The notes: generated by a model from the sequence alone, not told the origin. Shown: positions 27,236 through 35,136, counted from the stretch's first letter. The stretch: DNA of 64,000 nucleotides from Candidatus Aminicenantes bacterium UBA1061 (GCA_002316315.1 DCDG01000018.1:1-64000); one strand, 5' to 3'. Numbers and translations: made by a program.

Positions 27236-27263
27236 CAGCCTCTTGTCAACTGGTTGTTTTTTT
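27236..27263 (+). terminator. Possible intrinsic terminator after the PAP2 gene
   Basis: CAGCC (27236-27240) pairs with GGTTG (27252-27256, one G-U) and is followed by seven T residues. The loop of 11 nt is long, so it is weakly supported. Confidence 0.35.
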
Positions 27264-27302
27264 GATATTTTTTTTCTGATCTAAGTTTCCGGAGGTAATT
27301 TT

Positions 27303-27473
27303 ATGGCAGAGACTGACAAGGAAAAGAGCAGCAAAAACAAAAAGATTAATCGGCTGACACTGGCTGAGATTGAGACCCAACTGGAGGCAATTAAGAAGGC
27401 CGAGGGCAACTGGCACTCGAAGCATGCCAGGCAGCTCCTGGCCAGAAAGGCCGTTTTGACCCGGCAGATTTAA
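27303..27473 (+). CDS. Small basic protein of 56 residues upstream of rpsO
   Basis: A short reading frame with a strong ribosome site, GGAGG seven bases before ATG. The product starts with a Lys-rich tail (TDKEKSSKNKKINR) followed by two predicted helices, LTLAEIETQLEAIKKAEGNW and HSKHARQLLARKAVLTRQI. The pattern (S/H)KxAxxLLxRK looks like a conserved small-protein family, but no name can be given. It lies 108 bp ahead of rpsO, which has its own promoter, and a weak TTGTCA-17-TATTTT lies upstream. Given its charge and location it may bind RNA or the ribosome; that is inference only. Confidence 0.7.
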   Translation: MAETDKEKSSKNKKINRLTLAEIETQLEAIKKAEGNWHSKHARQLLARKAVLTRQI

Positions 27474-27525
27474 ATCCCACTCTGTTCAACAATATTTGTT
27501 TTCTAAAACTTAGACTTTAAGAGAT

Positions 27526-27554
27526 TTTACAAAATATTTATTTTCTGCTATTAT
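27526..27554 (+). promoter_or_regulatory. Predicted rpsO-pnp promoter
   Basis: TTTACA (27526-27531) and TATTAT (27549-27554), each 5/6 matches, are 17 bp apart. The leader is about 20 nt and holds AAGGAG. Confidence 0.65.
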
Positions 27555-27580
27555 CAGGAAGAAAAATAAGGAGTAAATTA

Positions 27581-27847
27581 GTGTTAACGAAGGAATTGAA
27601 ATTAAAGATTATTAGGGACAATCAGCTGAGTGCAGCTGATTCTGGGTCGCCTGAAGTTCAGGTTGCTCTGATGACTGAAAGAATCAATGAGCTTATCAAC
27701 CACTTTCAAATCCATAAGAAAGATTTTCATTCACGCCGTGGCTTGATGAAACTCGTCGGACAGAGAAAAAGATTGCTGGAATATCTAAAAGAAACAGATA
27801 AAGAGCGTTATCAGAAGCTGATTACTAAATTAAATCTGAGAAAGTAG
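27581..27847 (+). CDS. rpsO: 30S ribosomal protein S15
   Basis: 88 residues, the usual S15 length. Signatures are DSGSPEVQVALMTERINELI, HKKDFHSRRGLMKLVGQRK and LLEYLKETDKERYQKLI. S15 binds the central domain of 16S rRNA and is an early assembly protein. It starts with GTG, seven bases after AAGGAG. The order rpsO-pnp with a 37-bp gap is the classic bacterial arrangement. In E. coli S15 represses its own mRNA; no such element could be identified here. Confidence 0.97.
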   Translation: MLTKELKLKIIRDNQLSAADSGSPEVQVALMTERINELINHFQIHKKDFHSRRGLMKLVGQRKRLLEYLKETDKERYQKLITKLNLRK

Positions 27848-27884
27848 GCAATCCTGCCGCTAAAATAAAAAGACGGGTTAAAAC

Positions 27885-30077
27885 ATGGCAAATAATATCA
27901 ACATTGAAATAGGTGGCCGTAATCTATCTATAGAGATCGGCAAGGTCGGAAGACAGGCTGATGGTTCAGCTTTTATTCGTTATGGCGATACTATTATGCT
28001 GGTCACAGCAACTTCCAAGAAGGAAATCTCCGGAGAAAAGAATTTTTTACCTCTGATTGTTGACTACCGTGAAAATACCTACGCCGCCGGTAAGATTCCG
28101 GGCGGTTTCTTCAAGCGAGAGGGAAAACCTTCTGAAAGGGAAATCCTCATTGCTCGGATGATTGATCGCCCAATTCGTCCTCTGTTCCCGGAAGGCTATT
28201 TTCAGGATACTCAGATTGTAGCTTTGCTTCTGTCAGCTGACCTGGAAAATGAACCTGATACTCTGGGCATCATCGGAGCTTCAGTTGCCCTTTACTTCTC
28301 TGAGATTCCGTTTACCACTCCGCTCGGTGCAGTTAAGGTAGGCTTGATTGATGATCAGTTTGTGATTAATCCCAGGGCTACTCAACTGGAAAAATCAAAG
28401 ATCAACATGGTCGTCGCCGGCAATGAAGATGGAATTTGCATGATCGAAGCCGGAGCCAATGAAGTTGAAGAGGACAAGGTCATTGAAGGTTTAATGCTCG
28501 CTCAGGAAGAAATCAAGAGAATTGTGGCTGTCCAGAAAGAGCTTTTCAATCAGCTCTCCATTAGCAAAGCTGAAGTTAAAGTCAATCCCCTGGACTCCGA
28601 GAAAGTCAAGCAGATTGAAGAAGAGATTGCTGGCGAACTTTTGCAGGCTATCCAGCTCAAGCAGAAAAAAGCCAGCGAACGGGCTAGCCAGGAAATACTT
28701 AATCGCCTGTTAGCCAGGATTCCAAAAGAAAACACAGAAGAAATCTTAACTACCAAGGATATTTTTTATAATCTACAGAAAAAGCTCGTCCGGGATCTGG
28801 TTTTAAATAAAGGACAGAGGGCTGATGGCCGGGCTTTCAATGAGCTCAGGCCGATCAGCATTGAAGTCGGTTTGCTGCCCAGAACCCATGGTTCGGCTCT
28901 TTTCACCCGGGGTGAAACTCAGAGCCTGGCTACGGTTACTCTTGGCACTTTTGAAGATGTCCAGCGACTGGATGGACTGGGCGAAGAGGCTGAAAAAAGA
29001 TTTATGCTTCATTATAATTTTCCGCCTTTCTCCGTCGGTGAGGTTTCTTTTATGAGAGCTCCCGGCCGGCGAGAAATAGGGCATGGCGCTCTGGCTGAAA
29101 AAGCCATTTTACCAGCTATTCCTGACGAAGAGACTTTTCCCTACACGATTCGTATTGTCTCAGATATTCTTGAATCCAATGGTTCGTCATCCATGGCCAC
29201 CGTTTGTGGTGGTACGCTAGCTCTGATGGATGCCGGTGTTCCCCTAAGGATGGTGGTAGCTGGCATTGCCGTTGGCCTGGTTAAGGAAGGCGACCATCAT
29301 GTTCTGCTAACAGACATTGCCGGACTTGAAGATCATTATGGCGATATGGATTTTAAAGTGACCGGTTCCAGCCTGGGCGTTACCGCTATTCAAATGGATC
29401 TAAAAATTCCTTATCTGCCAGTTCAGATCATTCGTGAAGCTTTTCAGCAGTCGAAGGAAGCCAGGCTTCAGGTTCTGGAGAAAATGAAAGCTGTTCTGCC
29501 AGCAGAAAGGTCGCAACTGTCAGTCTATGCGCCACGTATTATCACCTTATTTATTAATCCAGACAAAGTATCCGACGTTATCGGCCCGGCCGGCAAAATG
29601 ATCAAGAAGATTGTTGCCCAGACCAATGCCAAGATAGATATTGAAGAAACCGGTAAGGTGACCATTGCCTCGACCGATATGCAGGCTGCTGAAAAAGCCC
29701 GTGAGATGATCAGAGAAATCACGGCTGAAGTGGAAGTTGGTCAGATTTATACCGGCAAGGTGGTCAGACTGGAAGAATACGGTGCTTTTGTTGAGATCTT
29801 GCCCAGTATAGTTGGTCTTCTTCACATTTCAGAGGTGGCACCATACCGCATCAGAAATATTAAGGATGAGATTTCCCTCGGACAGATGATTACAGTTAAA
29901 GTCATTGATATTGATGAAGAAAATAACCGGATAAGACTCAGCAAAAAGGCGCTGGAAGAAGGCGACCAGCAGTCAAAAGGGCCCGGCCAGCCGGGAGAGC
30001 AGGAAAGTTCACATGACCATCACCATACTCATGGTTTTTCCGGCCATCGTCGTAAAAACGAACGAAATCGTTATTAA
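27885..30077 (+). CDS. pnp: Polyribonucleotide nucleotidyltransferase (PNPase)
   Basis: 730 residues with the full order: RNase PH domain 1 (residues 1-220, with GKIPGGFFKREGKPSEREIL), a helical linker, RNase PH domain 2 (about 315-540, with FMRAPGRREIGHGALAEKA and the catalytic DMDFKVTGSS region), a KH domain (VIGPAGKMIKKIVAQTNAK) and an S1 domain (GKVVRLEEYGAFVEI). It degrades RNA phosphorolytically 3'-5'. The tail after S1 is unusual: HDHHHTHGFSGHRRK is His-rich and might bind metal. Co-transcribed with rpsO. Assignment is secure. Confidence 0.97.
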   Translation: MANNINIEIGGRNLSIEIGKVGRQADGSAFIRYGDTIMLVTATSKKEISGEKNFLPLIVDYRENTYAAGKIPGGFFKREGKPSEREILIARMIDRPIRPLFPEGYFQDTQIVALLLSADLENEPDTLGIIGASVALYFSEIPFTTPLGAVKVGLIDDQFVINPRATQLEKSKINMVVAGNEDGICMIEAGANEVEEDKVIEGLMLAQEEIKRIVAVQKELFNQLSISKAEVKVNPLDSEKVKQIEEEIAGELLQAIQLKQKKASERASQEILNRLLARIPKENTEEILTTKDIFYNLQKKLVRDLVLNKGQRADGRAFNELRPISIEVGLLPRTHGSALFTRGETQSLATVTLGTFEDVQRLDGLGEEAEKRFMLHYNFPPFSVGEVSFMRAPGRREIGHGALAEKAILPAIPDEETFPYTIRIVSDILESNGSSSMATVCGGTLALMDAGVPLRMVVAGIAVGLVKEGDHHVLLTDIAGLEDHYGDMDFKVTGSSLGVTAIQMDLKIPYLPVQIIREAFQQSKEARLQVLEKMKAVLPAERSQLSVYAPRIITLFINPDKVSDVIGPAGKMIKKIVAQTNAKIDIEETGKVTIASTDMQAAEKAREMIREITAEVEVGQIYTGKVVRLEEYGAFVEILPSIVGLLHISEVAPYRIRNIKDEISLGQMITVKVIDIDEENNRIRLSKKALEEGDQQSKGPGQPGEQESSHDHHHTHGFSGHRRKNERNRY

Positions 30078-30107
30078 TCATTAAAGCCAGATTAAAAGCA
30101 TAATATC

Positions 30108-30620
30108 ATGAGAGGAAAATCAAAGCTATTTTCCTCTGGCCAGGCCGGGGGTTTTACCCTTTTGGAAATGGTCGTCACTTTGTCTATTCTGGCTCTTCTG
30201 ACCAGCGTAGCCATGCCCGTGGTTACTACCTCAGTTAAAAGAGAAAAAGAAATAGAACTCCGTCAAAATCTGAGGCTTATTCGACAGGCCATTGATGATT
30301 ACAAGAAACTGGCTGATGAAAAGAAAATTAAAGTTGATCCTGATACCTATGGTTATCCACCGGATTTGGAAACTCTCGTCAAAGGAGTAGAAGTCGATCA
30401 GGAAGTTACCGACGCTTCTGGCCGGAAGACTAACAAAAAAATGCTGGTGCGCTTTTTGAGAAAAATACCTTTCGATCCTATGACCGACTCTTATGATTGG
30501 GGGCTGAGATCATATCAAGACGAGCCTGACTCTGATTCCTGGGGCGGGGAAAATGTTTATGATATTTATACCAGGAGTCAAGGTACTGCCCTTAATAAGA
30601 CCAAATACCGGGAATGGTGA
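30108..30620 (+). CDS. Type II secretion-type pseudopilin (GspG-like)
   Basis: 170 residues. The short positively charged leader ends at AGG, then FTLLEMVVTLSILALL gives the prepilin peptidase site (cleavage after Gly, Glu at +5) and the hydrophobic assembly helix. The C-terminal globular part includes KIPFDPMTDSYDWGLRSYQD, similar to the GspG pattern of a conserved region near the calcium site. It is exported and assembled in the inner membrane into a pseudopilus. It is first in a run of three pseudopilin-like genes and 30 bp after pnp. Other T2SS genes are not in the window, so the system is assembled from elsewhere. Confidence 0.85.
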   Translation: MRGKSKLFSSGQAGGFTLLEMVVTLSILALLTSVAMPVVTTSVKREKEIELRQNLRLIRQAIDDYKKLADEKKIKVDPDTYGYPPDLETLVKGVEVDQEVTDASGRKTNKKMLVRFLRKIPFDPMTDSYDWGLRSYQDEPDSDSWGGENVYDIYTRSQGTALNKTKYREW

Positions 30621-30623
30621 AAA

Positions 30624-31034
30624 ATGACGATTAGCCGACAAAAGGAATCTTCCGGTTTTACTCTGATTGAAATACTGGTTGTCTTGAGTATTATCGGCAT
30701 CCTGCTCGGCCTGGCTGTTCCCCAGTATCAGATCTCAATCAAGAGAGCCAGAGAAGCCGTTTTGAAGGAAAATCTCTTCATTATGCGCAAGCTGATAGAT
30801 CAATACTATCAGGATAAACATCGTTATCCGCCCAGCCTTCAGTCCCTGGTCGAAGAAAATTATCTAAAAGTCCTGCCCATCGATCCAATTACCGGCTCCA
30901 ACGAGACCTGGATAGAAGTCAGGGAGATGCCGCCAGCTGATGACTATGTCCCGTCGGAAAACCTCGGGGTGGTTGATGTCAAATCTGGTTCGGAGGCCCG
31001 TGCACTTGATGGTTCATATTACAATACCTGGTAA
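30624..31034 (+). CDS. Type II secretion-type pseudopilin (GspG-like)
   Basis: 136 residues. The leader ends KESSG and the helix is FTLIEILVVLSIIGILLG, a standard type IV pilin-like N-terminus with Glu at +5. After the helix comes REAVLKENLFIMRKLIDQYY and then LPIDPITGSNETWIEV, related to its upstream neighbour. It lies 3 bp after that gene. Two neighbouring GspG-like proteins plus a divergent third suggest a specialised minor pseudopilin set. Confidence 0.85.
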   Translation: MTISRQKESSGFTLIEILVVLSIIGILLGLAVPQYQISIKRAREAVLKENLFIMRKLIDQYYQDKHRYPPSLQSLVEENYLKVLPIDPITGSNETWIEVREMPPADDYVPSENLGVVDVKSGSEARALDGSYYNTW

Positions 31035-31104
31035 TGATAGCTGCTCAACCTATCAAAGCCAGTTTAATATTTCTATGATTATTCAGCGGAGAAAAGGCAG
31101 CGGG

Positions 31105-31695
31105 ATGAAAGAATCCAGACTGAGCCTAAGACACCCGGTGGGACGGCAGGTGACCGTAGGAGCTAAAGACCCTAATAGAGGCTATATCCTAATTTTTTTG
31201 CTTATTATCATCTTTGCCATGATAGTTGGCCTGCTGGTGGCCGTTCCCGTCCTGGAAACTCAGATCAAGAGAGAAAAAGAAGAAGAGCTTATCTTCAGAG
31301 GCCGGCAATATGTAGAAGCCATAAGGCAATACCAGCAGAAAAGGCCGGGCTCTTTTCCACAATCGCTGGAGGAATTAATTAAAGAAAAATGCTTGCGCCG
31401 GTTATACAGTGATCCGATGTCAGATAGCGGCCAGTGGAATCTGCTGCTTATTCCACCTGTTACCACTACACAGGTAGCCAGTACTCAAGCCGGGGTGACT
31501 GATAAATTACTCGTAGTAACGCCTGCCGTTCTCAAAAATATTTCCAGGCCGCAAATAGTCGGAGTGGTCAGTTCATCGCCTGAAAAATCTGTCAGGATTT
31601 ATGACGGAGAAGAATATTACCAGAAGTGGCTTTTTTATTACGGTCAAGTCCCTGACAAAAAACCCCAGCTGATCTATCAGACGGCTGAAAAATAG
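31105..31695 (+). CDS. Divergent pseudopilin-like membrane protein
   Basis: 196 residues from the chosen ATG. It has a long basic leader, then NRGYILIFLLIIIFAMIVGL as one membrane helix, and then KREKEEELIFRGRQYVEAIR followed by PGSFPQSLEELIKEK, closely like the post-helix part of pseudopilins. The prepilin motif itself (G-FTxxE) is not kept: GYILIF replaces it, without Glu at +5, so it may stay uncleaved. An in-frame ATG at 31075 is an alternative start with no ribosome site. It lies 70 bp after the second pseudopilin, so it is likely part of the same unit. Confidence 0.7.
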   Translation: MKESRLSLRHPVGRQVTVGAKDPNRGYILIFLLIIIFAMIVGLLVAVPVLETQIKREKEEELIFRGRQYVEAIRQYQQKRPGSFPQSLEELIKEKCLRRLYSDPMSDSGQWNLLLIPPVTTTQVASTQAGVTDKLLVVTPAVLKNISRPQIVGVVSSSPEKSVRIYDGEEYYQKWLFYYGQVPDKKPQLIYQTAEK

Positions 31696-31711
31696 AATTT
31701 CAGGTGCAGAC

Positions 31712-32194
31712 TTATTTTTTCACCCAGCCTGGCAGAATAAATTCTAGCCGATCATAAAGCTTTAATCCGAGTTCTTTGGCCCGTCCGGCTTTTAATTCGA
31801 GAACAAAAAGAGCTTTCTTGTCAGGGCCATAGCTCGGACAGGGTTCAGCTGGGCACGGTGGAACATTTTCTTCGATATGGACAATCTGGCGATGACTATT
31901 TAGCCAGATAATATCAAGTGGAATCACGGTGTTTTTCATCCAGAATGTATACTGGTCCTCTTCTTCAAAGACAAATAACATACCCTGCTCGGTTTTAAGC
32001 TCCTGACGAAACATCAGCCCTTTTTCTCTTTCAGCCGGGCTAACAGCCAGTTCGGCCGTCACCGCTTCTCCATTAGGAAAAAAGACTTTAATATATTTAT
32101 CACGACGGCCAGTCTGGCAGTAAAGCTCCGGCCACAGTAAAAGGCAGAAGAGAAAAAAGGTAACGGGCAGGTTCTTTAACTGCTTTCTTCTCAT
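31712..32194 (-). CDS. DUF192-family exported protein
   Basis: 160 residues. The signal helix LPVTFFLFCLLLWPELYC is followed by the DUF192 core: ELAVSPAEREKGLMFRQELK, MLFVFEEEDQYTFWMKNTVI, PLDIIWLNSHRQIVHIEENV and ALFVLELKAGRAKELGLK. The family is small, widely distributed and of unknown function. Its order of conserved elements is complete here. GAGGTG five bases before ATG supports the start. It lies 42 bp downstream of the PCMT gene on the same strand and converges with the pseudopilin cluster. Confidence 0.88.
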   Translation of the reverse strand: MRRKQLKNLPVTFFLFCLLLWPELYCQTGRRDKYIKVFFPNGEAVTAELAVSPAEREKGLMFRQELKTEQGMLFVFEEEDQYTFWMKNTVIPLDIIWLNSHRQIVHIEENVPPCPAEPCPSYGPDKKALFVLELKAGRAKELGLKLYDRLEFILPGWVKK

Positions 32195-32236
32195 GCTTTC
32201 ACCTCAACAAGCAGCCCTCATTCTTATTATTCTAAA

Positions 32237-32989
32237 TCAATGAGTCGTAATCAAGGGAACGAATCTTACACCAATTAGCCTGGTTTCCTCCAGACCTTTT
32301 TTTGTTTTCCTGATCAGGACGAGCTCCTGAGAATCAGTCCCGACCGGAATAATCAGACGCCCGTTGATTTTAAGCTGCTCAACCAGGGCAGGCGGCACTT
32401 TGTCCGGTGCGGCCGAAACCAGAATGGCCTCAAAAGGAGCTTTTTCTGGCCAGCCCTTCCACCCATCTCCTATTAAAAACTCGATATTTTTGTAGCCGAG
32501 GCTATTTAGGGTCTCCTGTGCCTGCAGAGAAAGCTCTGGAATAAGTTCAATGGTATAAACCTGACTGACTATTTCTGCCAGGATAGCCGTCTGATAACCG
32601 GAGCCAGTGCCTATTTCGAGCACCTTATCCCCTGGCTGAAGTTTCAAAGCTTCAGTCATATAAGCCACAATGTAAGGCTGGGAAATAGTCTGTCCATAAC
32701 CTATAGGCAGGGGCTCATCACGGTAAGCCAGGTTTCTTATCTCTTCAGGCACAAAAAGGTGCCTTGGGACTTTTAACATGGCGGCCAGAACCATTTTGTC
32801 CTTAATCCCGCGGCCTTTGATTTGATATTCAACCATATTTTTGCGGGCTTGCTCATAGTCAGGATTAGAATTCACCGCACTCTTCCCCTCCGTGTTTTTA
32901 ACCAGACATGCTGATATAAATAATAAAATAATCAGTAAGATCTGGCAAAAACGGCCATTATTCTGGCTTCTTTCTGGCAAAAAATACAT
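32237..32989 (-). CDS. pcm: Protein-L-isoaspartate O-methyltransferase, lipoprotein-like N-terminus
   Basis: 250 residues. The methyltransferase domain is complete: KVPRHLFVPEEIRNLAYRDE, PIGYGQTISQPYIVAYMTEA, the SAM loop VLEIGTGSGYQTAILAEI and a final strand GRLIIPVGTDSQELVLI. It repairs isoaspartyl residues using SAM. Unusually, the first 40 residues contain a hydrophobic stretch with a lipobox-like LLFISAC, so it looks secreted or membrane-attached. It overlaps the 3' end of proS by 58 bp in another frame. The ATG at 32989 has a ribosome site too close; a TTG at 32980 with AGGGGA nine bases upstream is the alternative. Confidence 0.87.
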   Translation of the reverse strand: MYFLPERSQNNGRFCQILLIILLFISACLVKNTEGKSAVNSNPDYEQARKNMVEYQIKGRGIKDKMVLAAMLKVPRHLFVPEEIRNLAYRDEPLPIGYGQTISQPYIVAYMTEALKLQPGDKVLEIGTGSGYQTAILAEIVSQVYTIELIPELSLQAQETLNSLGYKNIEFLIGDGWKGWPEKAPFEAILVSAAPDKVPPALVEQLKINGRLIIPVGTDSQELVLIRKTKKGLEETRLIGVRFVPLITTH

Positions 32990-34380
32990 TCCCCTTTTTG
33001 ATTTTTTTCATTATTCAGAGGGATGACTCTTATCGTAGCCATTGTTTCTTCTTTTATTTTAGCTTCGCATTCCTCCGAGCCGCACCAGTAAGCCTGGATA
33101 AATCCCCTTTTATCTTCTATAACTGCCTTAAATTCCTCATAAGAAGAAACCTGACGAGTATTCCCCGTCTGAAAAGTCAGAGCCCTATTGAATAAAGAGG
33201 ACTGGATGCTGGCCAGAATTTCTTTTACTTTCTCCTCCAGTCCGTCGAGGCTGATGATTGATTTCTCTAGATGGTCGCGGCGGACAGCTACCGCCTGATT
33301 ATTTTTTATGTCGCGTGGGCCTATTTCGAGCCGCAAGGGAACTCCCCTCATCTCCCATTCTGAAAATTTCCAGCCAGGAGTATATTCACTCCGGTCATCA
33401 AGAAATGCTCTTATTCCAGCTTTCTCCAGTCTGTTCTTTAATTCAACCGCCCTGGGCAGGACATTCTCTTTCCAGTCGCCAATAGAAATCGGGATAATAA
33501 CTACCTGGAGCGGAGCCACTCTAGGTGGAAAAACCAGTCCGGAATCATCTCCATGAGCCATGACCAGAGCACCAATTAACCGGGTCGAAACGCCCCAGGA
33601 AGTCTGCCAGATATACTGGAGGTTCTGGCCCTGATCTTCAAACCTGATGTTAAATACCTGAGCAAAATGCTGCCCTAGATTATGAGATGTTCCCATTTGA
33701 AGAGCCTTCCCATCTGACATCAGGGCTTCAATCGCATAGGTAGCTAAAGCTCCAGCAAATTTTTCGCGGTCAGATTTGCGGCCAAAAATGACTGGTATAG
33801 CCAGTTCAGTTTCAACAAATTCGCGATACATGTCGAGTATGCGGAGAGTTTCAGCCTGAGCCTCATCATAGCTTTCATGAGCTGTATGCCCTTCCTGCCA
33901 GAGGAATTCCGTCGTCCGGAGGAATGGCCTGGTCACTTTTTCCCAACGGACAACATTGGCCCATTGATTAATCAGAACTGGCAGGTCACGCCAGGATTTA
34001 ATCCATTTCGAATACATGAAACCAATGATGGCCTCCGAGGTAGGCCGGACTGCTAAGCGTTCTTCCAGCTCATCAGCTCCTCCGTGCGTAACCCAGGCTA
34101 CTTCCGGGGCAAAACCTTCCAAATGCTCCATCTCTTTTCGCAGAAAACTTTCCGGTATGAAAAGAGGAAAATAAGCATTCACGTGGCCGGTAGCTTTTAT
34201 CCTTTCGTCGAGTAGCCTTTGAATATTTTCCCAGATAGCATAACCATACGGCCTGATGACCATCATGCCTTTCATCGGAGCATAATCAGCCAGTTCAGTC
34301 CGGCGGATCAAATCCAGATACCAGCGAGAGAAATCTTCACTTTTAGGAGTAATTTGAGTTACTAATCGTTCTTCTTCCAA
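32932..34380 (-). CDS. proS: Prolyl-tRNA synthetase, archaeal/eukaryotic type
   Basis: 482 residues from a TTG start. Class II motifs are ITPKSEDFSRWYLDLI near the start, VIRPYGYAIWENIQ, RPTSEAIIGFMYSKWIKSWR (motif 2 region) and FLWQEGHTAHESYDEA, followed by the anticodon-binding domain and a C-terminal zinc-type domain with Cys in WCGSEECEAK and GECIFCQKEA. It is the short ProRS type without the bacterial insertion domain. The frame stays open 61 codons upstream, but GGAGG ten bases before TTG at 34380, the family start, and a promoter at 34409-34437 show that the extension is not translated. Confidence 0.93.
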   Translation of the reverse strand: MEEERLVTQITPKSEDFSRWYLDLIRRTELADYAPMKGMMVIRPYGYAIWENIQRLLDERIKATGHVNAYFPLFIPESFLRKEMEHLEGFAPEVAWVTHGGADELEERLAVRPTSEAIIGFMYSKWIKSWRDLPVLINQWANVVRWEKVTRPFLRTTEFLWQEGHTAHESYDEAQAETLRILDMYREFVETELAIPVIFGRKSDREKFAGALATYAIEALMSDGKALQMGTSHNLGQHFAQVFNIRFEDQGQNLQYIWQTSWGVSTRLIGALVMAHGDDSGLVFPPRVAPLQVVIIPISIGDWKENVLPRAVELKNRLEKAGIRAFLDDRSEYTPGWKFSEWEMRGVPLRLEIGPRDIKNNQAVAVRRDHLEKSIISLDGLEEKVKEILASIQSSLFNRALTFQTGNTRQVSSYEEFKAVIEDKRGFIQAYWCGSEECEAKIKEETMATIRVIPLNNEKNQKGECIFCQKEARIMAVFARSY

Positions 34381-34408
34381 TTTAGGATTACCTCCAGCAC
34401 TTCGGCTA

Positions 34409-34437
34409 ATTCTATCCAGCCCTTGATTTTTTGTCAA
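34409..34437 (-). promoter_or_regulatory. Predicted proS promoter
   Basis: On the minus strand an exact TTGACA (34437-34432) and TAGAAT (34414-34409) are 17 bp apart. The start site would lie near 34402, giving a leader of about 22 nt with GGAGG before the TTG start at 34380. Confidence 0.75.
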
Positions 34438-34488
34438 GGAAAACACTTTTCTCCGCCTGACAGCCTTCCTGGGGGTGAGGCCAAAATG

Positions 34489-34506
34489 ACCCTTTTTTTC
34501 ATCCCG
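34489..34506 (+). repeat. 18-bp element, copy A, upstream of the first PilZ-like gene
   Basis: ACCCTTTTTTTCATCCCG, identical to copy B at 35073-35090. The first base of a TTGAAA hexamer (34515) lies nine bases after the element's last base, the same spacing as in copy B. A weak GGGT/ACCC stem overlaps the 5' end. It lies 77 bp before the ATG at 34584. Confidence 0.55.
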
Positions 34507-34583
34507 AGCGATGATTGAAAATATGCTTTTATAGGCTAACTTAATAATGAAAACAAATTTCAAAGGAAAAGGAAGCGGTTATC

Positions 34584-34958
34584 ATGAAGAAGAAAACTGC
34601 CGCTCTAAACGAGGCAGAGGTGGGGGGAAAGAATACCGGTCCTAAAGAATTTGCTATGTCGCTGCCACTCCAAGTATCCGGACTTGACTCATCCGGTCAT
34701 GAATTCAGTGAAGAATCTCATCTGGCTTCGATCAGCAGCGAAGAAGCTGTCTTTTTTCTGAAGGCTGAGGTCGACCGGCAATCTAGTTTAAGACTGGTCA
34801 TTCCCCTCCCCCCGAAGCTGGCTGATGGCCAGCCATTAAATCTTGTTTTGAGAGGGACAGTCATGCAGGCCGTTCAATCGGCTCTGGCTGGGGTCCAGGG
34901 GCACCGAGTGAGGTTAAAACTGGAATCGAGATATTTCATCGGGGCTGAAGAGAGTTAA
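34584..34958 (+). CDS. Degenerate PilZ-like protein 1
   Basis: 124 residues. By hand alignment it is a paralogue of the protein at 36443: MSLPLQVSGLDSSGHEFSEE aligns with the PilZ strand region, and LASISSEEAVFFLKAE occupies the place of the D/NxSxxG motif but lacks its Gly and acidic residue. The upstream RxxxR is also absent, so c-di-GMP binding is unlikely. The conserved end VRLKLESRYFI matches VAVRFKRDFRF in the canonical copy. It is soluble and short. GGAAG lies upstream of ATG. It is the first gene of a PilZ/regulator cluster. Confidence 0.65.
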   Translation: MKKKTAALNEAEVGGKNTGPKEFAMSLPLQVSGLDSSGHEFSEESHLASISSEEAVFFLKAEVDRQSSLRLVIPLPPKLADGQPLNLVLRGTVMQAVQSALAGVQGHRVRLKLESRYFIGAEES

Positions 34959-35072
34959 AGTCATGACTGACAGGTGAGAAAAATCCCTTTTCCAGGGCGT
35001 CTTACTAAACAAGATGAGATGAGACTGGTGGCTTTTAGAGTAACCACAGGTGAGACTTGGTCGAAAAATATC

Positions 35073-35090
35073 ACCCTTTTTTTCATCCCG
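35073..35090 (+). repeat. 18-bp element, copy B, upstream of the second PilZ-like gene
   Basis: Identical to copy A, followed by TTGAGCGAT against AGCGAT in copy A. It is the 3' arm of a possible hairpin (GGTGA at 35049-35053 with TCACC at 35071-35075, then seven T residues), so it may alternatively act as a terminator or attenuator. Confidence 0.55.
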
Positions 35091-35098
35091 TTGAGCGA

Positions 35099-35127
35099 TT
35101 GCTGACCAGAGAGGCAGGCTGCATAAT
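35099..35127 (+). promoter_or_regulatory. Possible promoter of the second PilZ-like gene
   Basis: TTGCTG (35099-35104) and CATAAT (35122-35127) are 17 bp apart. The -10 ends 9 bp before the ATG at 35137, so the transcript could be nearly leaderless, although GGTGA could also serve as a ribosome site. Confidence 0.4.
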
Positions 35128-35136
35128 GGTGATGTT

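Noticed and set aside
34381..35136. c-di-GMP (GEMM) riboswitch before the PilZ-like genes
   Set aside because: No GEMM-type conserved core was visible in either leader; the shared 18-bp element does not match it.
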